Source: Aquamicrobium sp. LC103 (lineage in GTDB: Bacteria; Pseudomonadota; Alphaproteobacteria; Rhizobiales; Rhizobiaceae). From it: a stretch of 64,000 bases of DNA. The notes below the pieces were generated by a model. That model saw only the letters and a list, made by a program, of their open reading frames with translations, ran no database searches and had not been told where the DNA came from. Within the stretch, counting starts at the first letter, position 1. Each line of letters starts with the position of its first letter. Where the stretch lies: positions 1-64,000 of the forward strand of contig NZ_LBCQ02000004.1 in the NCBI RefSeq assembly GCF_001014615.2. The letters are read 5' to 3'. Below are positions 23,410 to 33,956 of this stretch, in pieces. Both the position numbers and the translations under genes were made by a program.

Positions 23410-25116
23410 CTATTTCTTGCGGGTCCAGTCGGCGATGTTCCAGACCTGCGAATCCCAGGAATTCATCCGCATGCCCTCGACGGTCACCGAATGCGCCGCC
23501 ACCTCGCCGCGGTGAATGAGCGGGATGAGCGCGCCCTCGTTGGAGAGGATGTCGTTCATCTTCTTCGCCAGTTCGCCGCGCTCGGCGAGATCGGCCGTCT
23601 TCGCCATTTCGTGGACGAGGGCGTCATACTCCTCGTTGCAGAAGCGCGGCTGATTGGTCCCCAGCCAGTTGTTGTCCGGGTTGGGGATGTTGCTGCAGAG
23701 CCAGCCGGCCATGTAGCCCTCCGGATCGGTGCCGGGGAAGTTGTTGGTGTACATCTCCAGGTCGGCATAGAATTTCTGCAGCGTGTCCGGGCTCGAGGGG
23801 TCGGCGCCGAAGAACACGGCGGCGTCGATGTTGCGCAGCTCGGTCTCGACCCCAATTTGGGCCCACATGTCCTTGACCAGCGCCTGCGTTGCCTGGCGCA
23901 CCGAATTGGTCGATGTCTGGTAGAGCACCGAAAGGCGAACCCCGTCCTTGGCGCGAATTCCGTCCGCGCCGGGCACCCAGCCGGCATCGTCGAGCAGCTT
24001 GTTGGCCGCCTCGACGTCCTGCTTGAGGCACCAGTCCACGCCGGTCGAGGCATAGTTCTCGGGCGCAGGCAGGATGTTGCATGTGGGCTTGCCGGCCGCG
24101 CCGTATCCCGCCTCGACCAGCAGTTCGCGGTCGATGGCGAGCGAGAGCGCCTTTCTCACCGCCGGGTCCTTCAGGAAGGGATGCTCGCCGCCCGCGCGGG
24201 TGGAGCGGTCGGCGCCCTTGTCCGGCGACGGATCGGTCAGGTTCACCTCGATGCGTTCCACCGACGTGCCGAAGGAGGTCACGATCACGCCCTTGCCGAC
24301 CGCTTCCATCTGCGCGAGGATTTCCGGCTCCACCTGCAGGTTCCAGGCGTAGTCGAATTCGCCGGTCTCGAGCACCGCGCGCGCCGCCGATGTCGGGTCG
24401 CCGCCGCCCTTGATCATCACCGTCGCGAAGGCCGGCTTGGCCGGATCGCGGTAGTTCGGGTTGGCTTCGAAGGTGACGACGTCGTTGGCCTTGAAATCGA
24501 CCACGCGGAACGGTCCGGTCCCGATCGGCCCGAAATTCTGCGCGGTGCATTCGGGCGCCTTCGGGCCGACGCAGTTCTCGAACTGCGCCTTCTGGATGAT
24601 CGGCGATTCCTTGCCGACGAACGGGCCGTAGGGGAAGGGCTTGGCCACGGAGAACGTGACCTTCACCGTCTGGTCGTCGACCGCTTCCACCTTCTCGACA
24701 TCGGTGAATTTCGCGAGTTGCTGGCAGCCGCCGTCGGGCGCCATGCAATATTGCGCCGTGAAAGCGACGTCATGCGCGGTCAAGGGTGTGCCGTCCGACC
24801 AGACCACCCCCTCCTTGATCTTCCAGGTGATCGACTTGAGATCCTCCGAAATGCCGCCATTCGCCAGGGTCGGGATTTCGTCCACCAGCGCCGGCACCAT
24901 CTGGCCGGTTTCGTCGTATTTCGCCAGCGGCTCGATGACGATCGAGGAGGCCTCGACGTCCTTGATGCCGCCCGAAAGGAACGGATTGAGGATCGAGACA
25001 GCCTGCCAGTAGAGAATGTTGAGGTTTCCGTCGCTGCCGCGCTCGGCTTTCGCCGCGCCCGCGCCGAGCGACAGGGCGGCCACGCCCGCCGCCAACGCCA
25101 TTGCCATTTTCTTCAT
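23410..25116 (-). CDS. ABC transporter substrate-binding protein, family 5
   Basis: A 568-residue periplasmic solute receptor of the DppA/OppA type. The signal peptide MKKMAMALAAGVAALSLGAG ends at AKA; there is no lipobox. The SBP_bac_5 body includes WKIKEGVVWSDGTPLTAHDV. The start at 25116 is favoured over 25122 because GGGGA is then at a normal distance. The family also binds nickel, opines, sugars and other solutes, so the ligand is open. Its permeases are downstream and its ATPases upstream on the same strand. Confidence 0.94.
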   Translation of the reverse strand: MKKMAMALAAGVAALSLGAGAAKAERGSDGNLNILYWQAVSILNPFLSGGIKDVEASSIVIEPLAKYDETGQMVPALVDEIPTLANGGISEDLKSITWKIKEGVVWSDGTPLTAHDVAFTAQYCMAPDGGCQQLAKFTDVEKVEAVDDQTVKVTFSVAKPFPYGPFVGKESPIIQKAQFENCVGPKAPECTAQNFGPIGTGPFRVVDFKANDVVTFEANPNYRDPAKPAFATVMIKGGGDPTSAARAVLETGEFDYAWNLQVEPEILAQMEAVGKGVIVTSFGTSVERIEVNLTDPSPDKGADRSTRAGGEHPFLKDPAVRKALSLAIDRELLVEAGYGAAGKPTCNILPAPENYASTGVDWCLKQDVEAANKLLDDAGWVPGADGIRAKDGVRLSVLYQTSTNSVRQATQALVKDMWAQIGVETELRNIDAAVFFGADPSSPDTLQKFYADLEMYTNNFPGTDPEGYMAGWLCSNIPNPDNNWLGTNQPRFCNEEYDALVHEMAKTADLAERGELAKKMNDILSNEGALIPLIHRGEVAAHSVTVEGMRMNSWDSQVWNIADWTRKK

Positions 25117-25253
25117 GATCATTTCCCCAGGTTTCGTTGCTCTTCGGCTTCCGCTGCCGCCGTCCGCCGTTCCCAGGGCAAGGCGGGGCAGGGATTTTTC
25201 TCAACTCATGCAGGAATGCCGCGTCGCCGCGGCGGCTTCAGCAACCTCCTTCG

Positions 25254-26267
25254 CTATGCTCTGTGGCAAGCCACCTTGTGGCCGGTGTCGAGTTCCCGCC
25301 AGGCGGGCTCCTCTGTAAAGCAGCGTTCGATCGCCTCCGGACAGCGCGTGCAGAAGCGGCAGCCCGCCGGCGGGTTGGCCGGATCGGGGATGTCACCCTT
25401 GAGGATGATGCGCCGGCGTTCGGCCTCTATCGCGGGGTCGGGTACCGGCACCGCCGAAAGCAGGGCACGGGTGTAGGGATGCTTCGGCGCGGAAAACAGC
25501 GTCGCCACATCGGCCAGCTCCACCATCTTGCCGAGATACATCACCGCCACGCGGTCGGCGATGTGGCGGATCATCGACAGGTCGTGGCTGATGAAGAGGT
25601 AGGTCAGGCCGAGCTTCCTCTGCAGGTCTTCGAGGAGATTGACGACCTGCGCCTGGATCGAGACGTCGAGCGCGGCGATCGGCTCGTCGCAGACGATGAA
25701 GTCGGGATCGAGCGCCAGCGCCCGCGCGATCCCGATGCGCTGCCTCTGGCCGCCGGAGAATTCGTGCGGGTAGCGGTTTATGTAGTCGGGGTTGAGCCCG
25801 ACCGCGTCGAGCAGCTCGCGCACCCGCCGCTTGCGGGCCTCGCCCTTGTAGAGGCTGTGCTCGACGAGCGGTTCGGCAATAATCGCGCCGATCGTCATGC
25901 GCGGATTGAGCGAGGCCTGCGGGTCCTGGAAGATCATCTGCATGCGCGGCCGCATGCGGCGCAGCGCCTCGCCCTCGAGCGAGGCGATGTCGGAGCCGTC
26001 GAACACGATGCGTCCGCCGGTGGCCTTGTAGAGCCTGAGAAGGGCGCGGCCGGTCGTCGATTTCCCGCAGCCGCTTTCGCCGACCAACCCGAGCGTCTCG
26101 CCCTTGCGGATCTCGAAAGTCAGCCCGTCGACGGCTCTCACCGCGCCGGTCCGCCGCCTGAGTATCCCCTTGTAGACGGGAAAGTGCATCTGGAGATTTT
26201 CCACCCTCAGGAGGGGTGGGGTGCCGGCGGCCGGTTTTGCCGGAACTTCCGCGGCCTCAAGCGACAT
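25254..26267 (-). CDS. ABC transporter ATPase (OppF/DppF-like)
   Basis: A 337-residue nucleotide-binding subunit. Walker [10 protein letters not shown], signature [15 protein letters not shown] and Walker [13 protein letters not shown] are intact. The C-terminal oligopeptide-transporter extension has the cysteine cluster [14 protein letters not shown], which in related ATPases can hold an iron-sulfur cluster. It overlaps the OppD-like gene end by 11 bases. About 137 bp separate it from the binding-protein gene, enough for a second promoter. Confidence 0.94.
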   Translation of the reverse strand: MSLEAAEVPAKPAAGTPPLLRVENLQMHFPVYKGILRRRTGAVRAVDGLTFEIRKGETLGLVGESGCGKSTTGRALLRLYKATGGRIVFDGSDIASLEGEALRRMRPRMQMIFQDPQASLNPRMTIGAIIAEPLVEHSLYKGEARKRRVRELLDAVGLNPDYINRYPHEFSGGQRQRIGIARALALDPDFIVCDEPIAALDVSIQAQVVNLLEDLQRKLGLTYLFISHDLSMIRHIADRVAVMYLGKMVELADVATLFSAPKHPYTRALLSAVPVPDPAIEAERRRIILKGDIPDPANPPAGCRFCTRCPEAIERCFTEEPAWRELDTGHKVACHRA

Positions 26268-27315
26268 TCCGCGCCCCTTCCGTCAGAGGGTTCCACCAGC
26301 AGGCGACGTAATGCTCGTCCTCCGCCTCGATCAGGCGCGGGTTTTTCTGAAGGCAGCGGTCGAAGGCGTGGGAACACCGCGGCGCAAACGGGCAGGAGGA
26401 AGGTTCCCGCAGGAGCAGTGGCGGCTGGCCGGCGATCGAACGCAGCCTTTCGCCCGCCTCGTGACGACCGGGCAGGGAGTCGAGAAGCGCGCGGGTATAG
26501 GGATGCTGCGGATTGTCGAAGAGGTCGCGCACATTCGCCCGCTCGACCACCTGTCCGCCATACATCACGATCACCCGGTCGGCGATGCCGGCGGCGACGC
26601 CGAGATCGTGCGTGATCCAGATGATCGCCATGCCGAGCTTCTGGCGCAGGTCGCGGACGAGCTCCAGTATCTGCGCCTGCACCGTCACGTCGAGCGCCGT
26701 GGTCGGCTCGTCGGCGATCAGCACCTTCGGGTCGCAGGCAAGCGCGATCGCGATCACCACGCGCTGACGCATGCCGCCGGAAAACTGGTGCGGATAGTCG
26801 TCGAGGCGCTTTTCCGGGGCCGGGATGCCGACGAGCTCGAGCAGCTCGGCGGCGCGCCTGCGGGCCTGCTTCCTGTTCAGGCCCATATGCTCGCGCAGGG
26901 GCTCCATGATCTGGTAACCGACCGTGAAGACCGGGTTGAGCGAGGTCATCGGGTCTTGGAAGACGAAGCCGATGCGCGCGCCGCGCACCTGCCGGATCTG
27001 CGAAGCCGAGAGCTTCACCAGATCGCGGTCCTGGAACAGCACCCGGCCGCTGGCGATCTCGGCCGGCGGGCTCGGCAGCAATTGCATCAGCGACATCATC
27101 GCCACGCTCTTGCCGGAGCCGCTTTCGCCGACGACGGCGAGCAATTCGCCTTCGGCGAGATTGAAGCTTATGCCGTTGACCGCGTGAATGACGCCGTCAT
27201 GGGTGTGGAAGACAGTCTTGAGGTCCTGGACTTCGAGTATCTGGGTTATCGGCCCACCCCTACCATTCCCGAAGCGACGACACTGCCGGCGCGACCATCG
27301 TTGCGCCGATGCCAC
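26257..27315 (-). CDS. ABC transporter ATPase (OppD/DppD-like)
   Basis: A 352-residue nucleotide-binding subunit and first gene of the transport operon. Walker A GESGSGKS, signature [15 protein letters not shown], Walker [11 protein letters not shown] and the C-terminal [14 protein letters not shown] motif are present. The start is uncertain: a GTG at 27315 with AAGGGG 8 bases upstream is preferred over the far ATG at 27456, whose extra residues look unrelated. ATPase genes before the binding protein is the reverse of the common dppABCDF order. Confidence 0.9.
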   Translation of the reverse strand: MASAQRWSRRQCRRFGNGRGGPITQILEVQDLKTVFHTHDGVIHAVNGISFNLAEGELLAVVGESGSGKSVAMMSLMQLLPSPPAEIASGRVLFQDRDLVKLSASQIRQVRGARIGFVFQDPMTSLNPVFTVGYQIMEPLREHMGLNRKQARRRAAELLELVGIPAPEKRLDDYPHQFSGGMRQRVVIAIALACDPKVLIADEPTTALDVTVQAQILELVRDLRQKLGMAIIWITHDLGVAAGIADRVIVMYGGQVVERANVRDLFDNPQHPYTRALLDSLPGRHEAGERLRSIAGQPPLLLREPSSCPFAPRCSHAFDRCLQKNPRLIEAEDEHYVACWWNPLTEGARNVA

Positions 27316-27510
27316 GGCGCGTCCCCTTACTTCTTTTGGGTGTATCTGATCATCAGGATTTCGAGTTTTCAACCCGCAATTTGCACAAGCAATCGGCGCG
27401 ATCGGGGATTGTCCAAAAAGCCCGCAATTTTGCCTGTGGGCAAACGCAACGATCACGCGCCGCCTTACGTGGCGCGCCGCAGGTGGCGGAGCCGTTCGAA
27501 ACCCGCCGGT

Positions 27511-27816
27511 TCAGAGCTTGACGAGCCGGAACGAATTGTCGCGTCGCCCGGGCTCGTCCCGGTTCACCACCAGGGCCAATCCGTGGGCGTCGAACAGCTT
27601 GAACCATTCGTCCCATTCGACCAGTTCGAAGCCGCCGGCATTTTCCGGCCGCTCGGCTGTGTCCTGATCCTCGTAGGAAGCCTGGTCGAAGACTATGTTC
27701 AGCATCGGCTGCGTGCCGCCCTCGGGGGAGGTGTCGATGACGACCGGAGAGCCGGCGCGGGCGGCCGCCCAGTCGCGGACCTCGTCATGATCGGTAAGGG
27801 TGACCGTCTCGGCCAT
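27511..27816 (-). CDS. Hypothetical protein (rhizobial type)
   Basis: A 101-residue acidic protein starting MAETVTLTDHDEVRDWAAAR, with a C-terminal part that is rich in tryptophan and aspartate (FELVEWDEWFKLFDAHGLAL). AAAGGAGG lies about 7 bases before the ATG, a strong ribosome binding site. No named domain is recognised. It follows pncB on the same strand by 72 bp and could be cotranscribed with it. Confidence 0.75.
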   Translation of the reverse strand: MAETVTLTDHDEVRDWAAARAGSPVVIDTSPEGGTQPMLNIVFDQASYEDQDTAERPENAGGFELVEWDEWFKLFDAHGLALVVNRDEPGRRDNSFRLVKL

Positions 27817-27888
27817 CGCTATGCCTCCTTTGCTCGAAACGCGGGCTTACAGAAGCGAGAACGCGGCCGACCGGGCTGGCGTTCCCGG

Positions 27889-29193
27889 TCAGACGTTGAC
27901 CGGCTGCCGCACGCGCGCTTCCTCTCCGAACACCTTCAGATAGCGCGCGATCTCCTTCGGATCGCCGGTGGCCTTCTCCGGATTGTCGGAGAGCTTCACC
28001 GCCGGCCGGCCGTTCGCCATGGTGACCTTGCAGACGAGCGAGATGGCGCGAAGCGCATCGTTGTGGGCGGGCGCGCAGCCCTCGAAATCGTTGGTCAGGT
28101 TGGTGCCCCAGCCGAAGGACATGCGGACCTTGCCGTTGAAGTGACGGAACGTCTTTTCGATCGTCTCGACGTCGAGGCCGTCGGAAAAGATGAGCAGCTT
28201 CTCCTTCGGATCGCGGCCATGGTCCCGCCACCAATCCATGATGCGCTCGCCGCCCTCGATAGGGGGGGCGCTGTCGGGGCGGAAGCCGGTCCAGTCGGCG
28301 ACCCAGTCCGGCGCGTCGCGCAGGAAGGAGGCGGTGCCGAACGCGTCCGGCAGCACGATCAAGAGATTGCCGCCGTAATAGCGCTGCCAGTCCTGAAGCA
28401 CGCGATAGGGCGAAGCGCGCAGCTCCGCGTCGCTCTGGCTCAATGCGGCCAGCACCATCGGCAATTCGTGCGCGTTGGTGCCGAGCGCTTCGAGATCGGT
28501 ATCCATGGCGAGCAGGACGTTCGAGGTGCCGGTGAAGGAGGCGCCGATGCCTTCCTTCAGCGCCTCCACGCACCAGCGCTGCCACAGGAAGGAATGGCGC
28601 CGCCTGGTGCCGAAGTCCGAGATGCGGATGTCGGGGATCTTGCGCAGCCGCTCGACCTTTTCCCAGACCTTGGCCTTGGCGCGGGCATAGGTGACGTCGA
28701 GCGCGAAGGGGCCCATGGATTTCAGCGCCGCGCGCGAGCGCAGCTCGTTGATGATGGCGAGGGCAGGGATCTCCCACATCGTCGTGTCGTGCCAGCGACC
28801 GTGGAAATGCAGCTCGTACTGACCGTCGCGCTTGGAAAGCTCGTATTCGGGCAGGCGGAAATGCGTCAGCCAGTTGAGGAAGTCCGGCTCGAAGATCTGC
28901 TTGCGTCCGTAGAATGTGTTGCCGGCCAGCCAGATCATCTCCTTCTTGGTGAAGCGCAGCGTGCGCGCATGGTCGAGCTGGGCGCGCAGCTCCCCCTCGT
29001 CGATCTCCTCGGCGATCTTCACGCTCTTGGTGCGGTTGATCAGCGAAAAGGTCGCGTCGACAGTGGGATAGACGCCCCAGATCATCTGCAGCATCAGCAA
29101 TTTGTAGAAGTCGGTGTCGAGGAGGCTGCGGATGATCGGGTCGAGCTTCCAGGTGTGGTTGTAGACCCGGCGGGCGATGTCTGTCTTGGGCAT
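27889..29193 (-). CDS. pncB: Nicotinate phosphoribosyltransferase
   Basis: A 434-residue cytoplasmic enzyme of NAD salvage that joins nicotinate and PRPP to give nicotinate mononucleotide with ATP hydrolysis. It opens [19 protein letters not shown]. Family motifs include [17 protein letters not shown], the active-site region [15 protein letters not shown] (the histidine after RRR is the autophosphorylated site in homologues) and [11 protein letters not shown]. Length matches the type I family. The very long frame continuing upstream of this ATG is antisense to other genes. Confidence 0.96.
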   Translation of the reverse strand: MPKTDIARRVYNHTWKLDPIIRSLLDTDFYKLLMLQMIWGVYPTVDATFSLINRTKSVKIAEEIDEGELRAQLDHARTLRFTKKEMIWLAGNTFYGRKQIFEPDFLNWLTHFRLPEYELSKRDGQYELHFHGRWHDTTMWEIPALAIINELRSRAALKSMGPFALDVTYARAKAKVWEKVERLRKIPDIRISDFGTRRRHSFLWQRWCVEALKEGIGASFTGTSNVLLAMDTDLEALGTNAHELPMVLAALSQSDAELRASPYRVLQDWQRYYGGNLLIVLPDAFGTASFLRDAPDWVADWTGFRPDSAPPIEGGERIMDWWRDHGRDPKEKLLIFSDGLDVETIEKTFRHFNGKVRMSFGWGTNLTNDFEGCAPAHNDALRAISLVCKVTMANGRPAVKLSDNPEKATGDPKEIARYLKVFGEEARVRQPVNV

Positions 29194-29526
29194 GGCGTAT
29201 GTCTTTGCTGCTAGCGGACTGCAGGGCGATGCCGAATTCCTGCCCCGGCCTGGTTCGCTGCGGTCTCGCTGCCGGGCAGGCCGGCACAAGGCGCAAGGGA
29301 AGTCGAGCGTGCGTTCATTTCGGGCTCCGCAATGGCGGTGAGCGGAACCGATAGCGGCCGCATTGTCAATCCGATCGCATGGAAGTTCGTCAAGATTTCC
29401 TTTGCCCATGTGAATGAAGACTTTGCGCCGCGCCGCGGAGCAAGGTTGTTGGTGCGCCGGGAAATATTGTCTATGCTGCGGGGCAGGACGCATTCGCGCC
29501 GCATCATCCCGCTCGGAGAAACATTC
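29194..29526. other. 333-bp divergent intergenic region, pncB / aldo-keto reductase
   Basis: This should contain promoters for both genes. A GGAAC at 29343 is not followed by an EcfG -10. A possible -35 (TTGTTG near 29446) with a loose -10 (TATGCT) precedes the plus-strand gene. No clear NrtR or NiaR-type operator was recognised. Confidence 0.4.
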
Positions 29527-30579
29527 ATGGAAAAACGACGGCTCGGCCGCACCGACCTCCTCGTCTCGAAAATCTGCCTGGGCACGATGACCTTCGGCGA
29601 GCAGAACACGGAGGCGGAAGGCCATGCGCAGCTCGACATGGCGGCGGAGCGGGGCGTCAATTTCTTCGACATGGCCGAGCTCTATCCGATCCCGCCGAAA
29701 GCCGAGACGCAAGGGCGCACGGAAGCGATCATCGGGAGCTGGCTGAAGGCGCGCCGCAACCGCGACCGGGCGATCATCGCCTCGAAGGTGGTCGGCCGTA
29801 CGGCCAATGAATGGTTCCGGGGAGGCCGGCCGTCCAAGCTGGTGCGGGCGGACATTCTCGATGCCATCGACAAGTCGCTCGCCAAGCTCGGCATCGACCA
29901 TCTCGACCTCTACCAGATCCATTTCCCGGACCGGCTGGTGCCCTGGGGCTCCAACCCCACCCGCATCGGCAAATGGCCGGCCGAACGCGTCGCCGACGAA
30001 ACCCCGATCGCCGAGACGCTGGCCGTCTTCGACGAGTTGGTGAAGGCCGGCAAAATCCGCCATCTCGGGCTTTCGAACGAGAGCTCGTGGGGCGTTATGA
30101 AGTTCATCCACGAGGCCGACAAGGGCGTCGGGCCGCGCGTCGTCTCGCTGCAGAACGCCTACAACCTCGTCAACCGGACCTTCGAGGTCAATCTCGCCGA
30201 GGTGTGCGACCGCGAGGATGTGAGCCTGCTTGCCTATTCTCCGCTGGCGCAGGGCTATCTCACCGGCAAATATGACGACGGCGCGCTGCCGGCGGGGTCG
30301 CGCAAGCAGCTTTTCGACCGCCTCCAGCGCTACGAGACGCCGGGCGCGGCCGAGGCGCACAAGGCCTACAACGATCTCGCCCGCGAATACGGCATGGAGC
30401 CGGCGCTGTTCGCCAATGCCTTCGTGACCCACCGGCCCTTCGTCACGTCCAACATCATCGGCGCGACCTCCACCGCGCAGCTCGAGACCGCGCTCGCTTC
30501 GGCGGACGTGAAATGGACGGCCGAGATGCAGGAGGCGGTGGACGCGCTGCACCAGAAGCTCGGCAATCCCTGTCCGTAG
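29527..30579 (+). CDS. Aldo/keto reductase, Tas-like
   Basis: A 350-residue NADP(H)-dependent reductase of the Tas/YajO branch. It opens [21 protein letters not shown]. The catalytic Asp and Tyr sit in [11 protein letters not shown], Lys in [10 protein letters not shown] and His in [10 protein letters not shown] long insertion ([20 protein letters not shown]) is characteristic of Tas. GGAGAAA lies 7 bases before the ATG. It converges with the topoisomerase gene. Confidence 0.93.
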   Translation: MEKRRLGRTDLLVSKICLGTMTFGEQNTEAEGHAQLDMAAERGVNFFDMAELYPIPPKAETQGRTEAIIGSWLKARRNRDRAIIASKVVGRTANEWFRGGRPSKLVRADILDAIDKSLAKLGIDHLDLYQIHFPDRLVPWGSNPTRIGKWPAERVADETPIAETLAVFDELVKAGKIRHLGLSNESSWGVMKFIHEADKGVGPRVVSLQNAYNLVNRTFEVNLAEVCDREDVSLLAYSPLAQGYLTGKYDDGALPAGSRKQLFDRLQRYETPGAAEAHKAYNDLAREYGMEPALFANAFVTHRPFVTSNIIGATSTAQLETALASADVKWTAEMQEAVDALHQKLGNPCP

Positions 30580-30593
30580 GGGCAGGGGCCGTT

Positions 30594-31661
30594 TCAGGCC
30601 TGCCCCAGCCAGCGCAGCACCAGCATCTCCTCCTCGTCGAGCCCGTCCGGCACCTTGCGGAAGGAGCGACGCGCCGCCAGCATCTCCCCGGCGAGCGCGG
30701 CGTTTTCCCAGCTTTCCACGACGCGCGGGTGGATGTAGCAGTCGCGGCAGACGGCGCGGGTGTTTCCGAGCCGGTGGGCGACGGTGTCGATCATCTCGTT
30801 CAATTGCCGCTTGCGGCCGGTCTTCGTCCCGGCCGGCGGCGTGGTGGCGAGCAGGATCGCGGCGTGCACCGTTCCGCCCCAGGTGCGGAAATGCTTCGAC
30901 GAGAAATCGTCGCCCATCGTCTCGCGGATATAGTCGTTGACGTCGTCCGAGCGCACCGCATGGCGGGTGTCCTCCTCGTCCAGATACTGGAAGAGGTGCT
31001 GGCCCGGCAGTTCCTGCGCGCTGCGCACGATGCGGGCGATGCGGCGATCGACCAGCTTGAGCTTCCATTCCTTGCCGGATTTGCCCTGAAAGGCGAAGCG
31101 CAGGCTGGCGCCCGCGATCTCGACATGGCGGCTCTTGAGCGTGGTCAGGCCGAAGCTCTTGTTTTCCCTGGCATAGGCCGGATTGCCGACGCGGATCATC
31201 GTGTTGTCGAGCAGCCAGACGACGGACGCGATCACCCGCTCGCGCGGCAGCCCGTGGCGGCGCAGATCCGCATCGATTTGCGCACGCAGCATCGGCAACC
31301 TCTCCGCGAAGGCCGCCAGGCTCGAATATTTCACGTCGTCGCGGCAGGCGGCCCAGCGCTCGTGATAGCGGTATTGCTTCCTGCCCCTGGCATCGCGACC
31401 GGTGGCCTGGATGTGGCCGTCTGGATCGGGAGAAATCCAGACGTCCGTCCATGCCGGCGGTATGGCGAGCGAGCGGATACGGTCCAGCGTCTCGCCTTCG
31501 CCCAGCTTGTTCCCGCGAGGGCCGAGATAGAGGAAGCCGCGCCCCGCGCGCCTGCGGCGGATGCCGGGCTTCTCGTCGTTGACATAGGTGAGCGAGGCGT
31601 GTCTCGCGGCGAGCTTCGGGTCGAGCAGCGCTTCCGGTTTCGGCTTGCGATGGTCGAGCAC
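30594..31661 (-). CDS. DNA topoisomerase IB (poxvirus-like)
   Basis: A 355-residue enzyme that relaxes supercoils through a 3-prime phosphotyrosine intermediate. Core signatures are [28 protein letters not shown], the catalytic segment [12 protein letters not shown], and the nucleophile tyrosine in [10 protein letters not shown]. The GTG start at 31661 has GGAG 6 bases upstream. Bacterial TopIB is found with DNA-repair and stress genes in Rhizobiales; a weak EcfG-like element faces it. Confidence 0.95.
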   Translation of the reverse strand: MLDHRKPKPEALLDPKLAARHASLTYVNDEKPGIRRRRAGRGFLYLGPRGNKLGEGETLDRIRSLAIPPAWTDVWISPDPDGHIQATGRDARGRKQYRYHERWAACRDDVKYSSLAAFAERLPMLRAQIDADLRRHGLPRERVIASVVWLLDNTMIRVGNPAYARENKSFGLTTLKSRHVEIAGASLRFAFQGKSGKEWKLKLVDRRIARIVRSAQELPGQHLFQYLDEEDTRHAVRSDDVNDYIRETMGDDFSSKHFRTWGGTVHAAILLATTPPAGTKTGRKRQLNEMIDTVAHRLGNTRAVCRDCYIHPRVVESWENAALAGEMLAARRSFRKVPDGLDEEEMLVLRWLGQA

Positions 31662-31696
31662 CGTGAGCTCCGGGCGGGTTGACGACGAGGTATAAG

Positions 31697-31747
31697 CGCG
31701 CGCCGCAGCATATTGTTCCGCCGGAACAACATGGCACTGTTAACGTT
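31697..31747. promoter_or_regulatory. Divergent EcfG-type promoter pair around GTTCCgccGGAAC
   Basis: On the plus strand GGAAC (31723-31727), a 16-base spacer and CGTT (31744-31747) match the alphaproteobacterial EcfG promoter exactly, 61 bp before the secreted-protein ATG. On the minus strand a second GGAAC (31719-31715) is followed after 16 bases by CGCTT, a looser match aimed at topoisomerase IB. The two -35 elements form the palindrome GTTCCgccGGAAC. Confidence 0.6.
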
Positions 31748-31808
31748 TGGTTAACCATGGAAGCGCAGCATTTTTCGGCGGGGGAGGACAACCCAAAGGG
31801 AACAGGCC

Positions 31809-32147
31809 ATGTTCGCTTCAGGACTTCCACGGACGCTCGGCAAAGCCGGCATGTCAACCTTTGCCTCCATCCTCGCACTAGGACTCCTTCCCGCCGCCGC
31901 GCACGACGCGCCCTCCGGCTGGAGCTATCCCGTGTCCTGCTGCTCCGGTTATGATTGCCGGGAGGTGTCCGAGACCGACATCATCGAAGGTCCGGAGGGC
32001 TACGTCATCAGGGTAACGGGCGAGGTGATCCCGATGACGTCGCGCAAGGTGCGCCCGTCGCCTGACGGCGTCTTCCACTGGTGCTCGGTCGCCGGCAAGA
32101 ACGACGGCAAGACGATCTGCCTCTTCGTGCCGCCTCGTGGCTACTGA
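31809..32147 (+). CDS. Small secreted cysteine-containing protein
   Basis: A 112-residue exported protein. A hydrophobic stretch ([20 protein letters not shown]) within the first 35 residues is a likely signal peptide, with cleavage near AAAHD. The mature part has five cysteines ([21 protein letters not shown]), suggesting periplasmic disulfides or metal binding. AAAGGGAA precedes the ATG. The family is common in rhizobia as a conserved hypothetical; function is unknown. A consensus EcfG promoter upstream suggests general-stress control. Confidence 0.75.
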   Translation: MFASGLPRTLGKAGMSTFASILALGLLPAAAHDAPSGWSYPVSCCSGYDCREVSETDIIEGPEGYVIRVTGEVIPMTSRKVRPSPDGVFHWCSVAGKNDGKTICLFVPPRGY

Positions 32148-32240
32148 ATCCGGACGCGGACTTTCAAATACAGGCTTTCGCCGATCCCGGACTCGGGTAG
32201 AGTCGCAAGCCGGAAGACGTGAGCGAAAGGCGGTTGCGGC

Positions 32241-32597
32241 GTGAAAGCCGAAGTGAACGATCATGGCGCGGCGCTGGACCGTGCCGAAATTGGCGCACGC
32301 GCGCCGGGCTTCCTGGCGGCGCGATGGCGCGGCGAGGTGCCGCTCGCCACGCTTTTCTGGCGCGACATGATCCTCTTCGCCACGCTGTTCAACCTTGCCA
32401 TGATGACGGCGTCGCTGGTGCTCCTGGAGCTCGGTTATCCGCTCTGGCTGGTCATCGCCGTCTTTGCCGCGCCGCTGCCGCTGAACGTCTTCCTGGTCGC
32501 CTGCGTCTGGCGCACGGCCGACCGTTCCGCGAGCCGGTACGGCCATGCTGCAAAGCTTTCCGCGCTGGTCTGGCTGGTGGTCGCGACGGTGCTGTGA
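32241..32597 (+). CDS. Hypothetical membrane protein
   Basis: A 118-residue protein with a GTG start. A polar N-terminus of about 40 residues is followed by three hydrophobic helices (MILFATLFNLAMMTASLVLL, YPLWLVIAVFAAPLPLNVFL, LSALVWLVVATVL). It is probably an inner-membrane protein of unknown role. It is followed after 138 bp by the alpha/beta hydrolase gene on the same strand. Confidence 0.65.
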   Translation: MKAEVNDHGAALDRAEIGARAPGFLAARWRGEVPLATLFWRDMILFATLFNLAMMTASLVLLELGYPLWLVIAVFAAPLPLNVFLVACVWRTADRSASRYGHAAKLSALVWLVVATVL

Positions 32598-32735
32598 ACG
32601 GCGGTGCCCGCCGGCGATCTTCCTCACCCGAAATTTTTTCGCGCGGCCTGTCGAAATCACCTCCGGCCATTCGTCTTCCATGCATCGAAACAGCCGGACG
32701 ACGGTTTCAGTCGCCGGGGACCATGGGAGACTGAA

Positions 32736-33653
32736 ATGCTGAAAGCCACTCTGCTGACGATGCTTGCCGCCGCCGCCTTCTTCGCCGCGCCGTCGATCCT
32801 TCGCGCCGAGGAGAAAACCGGACCGAGGAGCGGTCACGTCGAGGTCGACGGCGTCAATTACTACTACGAGATCCACGGCGAGGGCGAGCCGCTGCTGCTG
32901 CTGCATGGCGGGCTCGGCTCCACCGACATGTTCAGGCCGATCCTGCCGGCGCTGACCGAGGGCCGGCAGGTGATCGGCGTCGACCTGCACGGTCACGGCC
33001 GCACGGAGCTGGGCGATCGCCCGATCAGCCTGGAAGCGATGGGCGACGATCTCGCCGCGATCCTCGACGAGCTCGGCTACGATCAGGTCGACGTGCTCGG
33101 CTATTCGATGGGCGGCGGCGCCGGCTTCCGGCTCGCCGTGCAGCATCCCGACAGGGTGCGCCGGCTGGCGCTGGTCTCCACCGGCTTCGCGCGGGACGGC
33201 TTCTATCCCGAGATGCTGCCGATGCAGGCGCAGGTGGGCGCCGGCATGGCCGAGATGATGAAGGACACGCCGATGTACAAGTCCTATGCGGAGGTCGCGC
33301 CGAAGCCGGAGGATTTTCCGCGCCTGCTCGATGCGATGGGCGCGCTGATGCGCGAGCCCTACGACTGGGCGGGCGACGTCAAGAAGCTCGCCATGCCGGT
33401 GATGCTCGTCTATGGCGACAGCGACATGTACCGGCCCGAGCACGTCGTCGAGTTCTACCAGCTTCTCGGCGGCGGTCTGAAGGACGCCGGCTGGATGCGC
33501 GAGAACATGTCGAGGAACCGCCTCGCGATCCTGCCGGGGGCGACGCATTACGACATATTCCTCGCGCCGGAGCTGACCCGGACGGTGCTGCCCTTCCTCG
33601 GCGGCGAAACCGCCACGAAGGACTGGGCCGACACGGTCGAGGCGGCCGAATAG
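32736..33653 (+). CDS. Exported alpha/beta hydrolase
   Basis: A 305-residue hydrolase with an N-terminal signal peptide (MLKATLLTMLAAAAFFAAPS, cleavage near LRAEE). The nucleophile serine is in the elbow LGYSMGG; the oxyanion region is LLLLHGGLGS; the catalytic Asp is likely in VYGDSDMY and the His in PGATHYD. The substrate is unknown. GGGAGA lies 5 bases before the ATG. An intrinsic terminator follows. Confidence 0.93.
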   Translation: MLKATLLTMLAAAAFFAAPSILRAEEKTGPRSGHVEVDGVNYYYEIHGEGEPLLLLHGGLGSTDMFRPILPALTEGRQVIGVDLHGHGRTELGDRPISLEAMGDDLAAILDELGYDQVDVLGYSMGGGAGFRLAVQHPDRVRRLALVSTGFARDGFYPEMLPMQAQVGAGMAEMMKDTPMYKSYAEVAPKPEDFPRLLDAMGALMREPYDWAGDVKKLAMPVMLVYGDSDMYRPEHVVEFYQLLGGGLKDAGWMRENMSRNRLAILPGATHYDIFLAPELTRTVLPFLGGETATKDWADTVEAAE

Positions 33654-33956
33654 CCGCGAAACCGCGACGATCGACGCAGCCCGCGCGCCGGCCGCGCGGG
33701 CTTTTTCGTGCCGCGGCGAAACCGGCGCGCGCCGTTCATGCGGCGCGGCCGATGGGCGGATTCGTTGCCGTCGTCCCGCAGCGGGTGTATCCTGCCGCAT
33801 ATCCGCGCCGGCTTTCGAGCGCGGCGCGGCGGCCAGCCGGTAGAGGTGCCGGCCAGCGCGCGGCGACGTCCGTTTCGCGCGGTTCAGGCGCCCCTTCGCC
33901 CGCTTCACCGGAAGGCTGGCCCCTTCGAGGCTGACTGACGGCGAAAGGATCCGGCC
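33654..33956. other. 303-bp intergenic region after the hydrolase
   Basis: It holds the terminator at 33679-33706. The remaining 250 bp before the YbaK-like gene contains no convincing ORF and no recognised promoter motif. Confidence 0.5.
33679..33706 (+). terminator. Intrinsic terminator after the alpha/beta hydrolase
   Basis: GCCCGCGCG (33679-33687), a 5-base loop, CGCGCGGGC (33693-33701), then TTTTT. This is a complete rho-independent terminator 26 bp after the stop codon. Confidence 0.88.

Noticed and set aside
22156-29214. Very long plus-strand frames (1106 and 997 codons) across the ABC operon
   Set aside because: They are antisense to five recognised transporter genes, with low-complexity histidine, arginine and aspartate-rich translation.
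27889-31878. A 1329-codon open frame on the minus strand
   Set aside because: Only the last 434 codons (pncB) are real. The rest runs antisense to the aldo/keto reductase and out of frame through topoisomerase IB, as is common in high-GC DNA.
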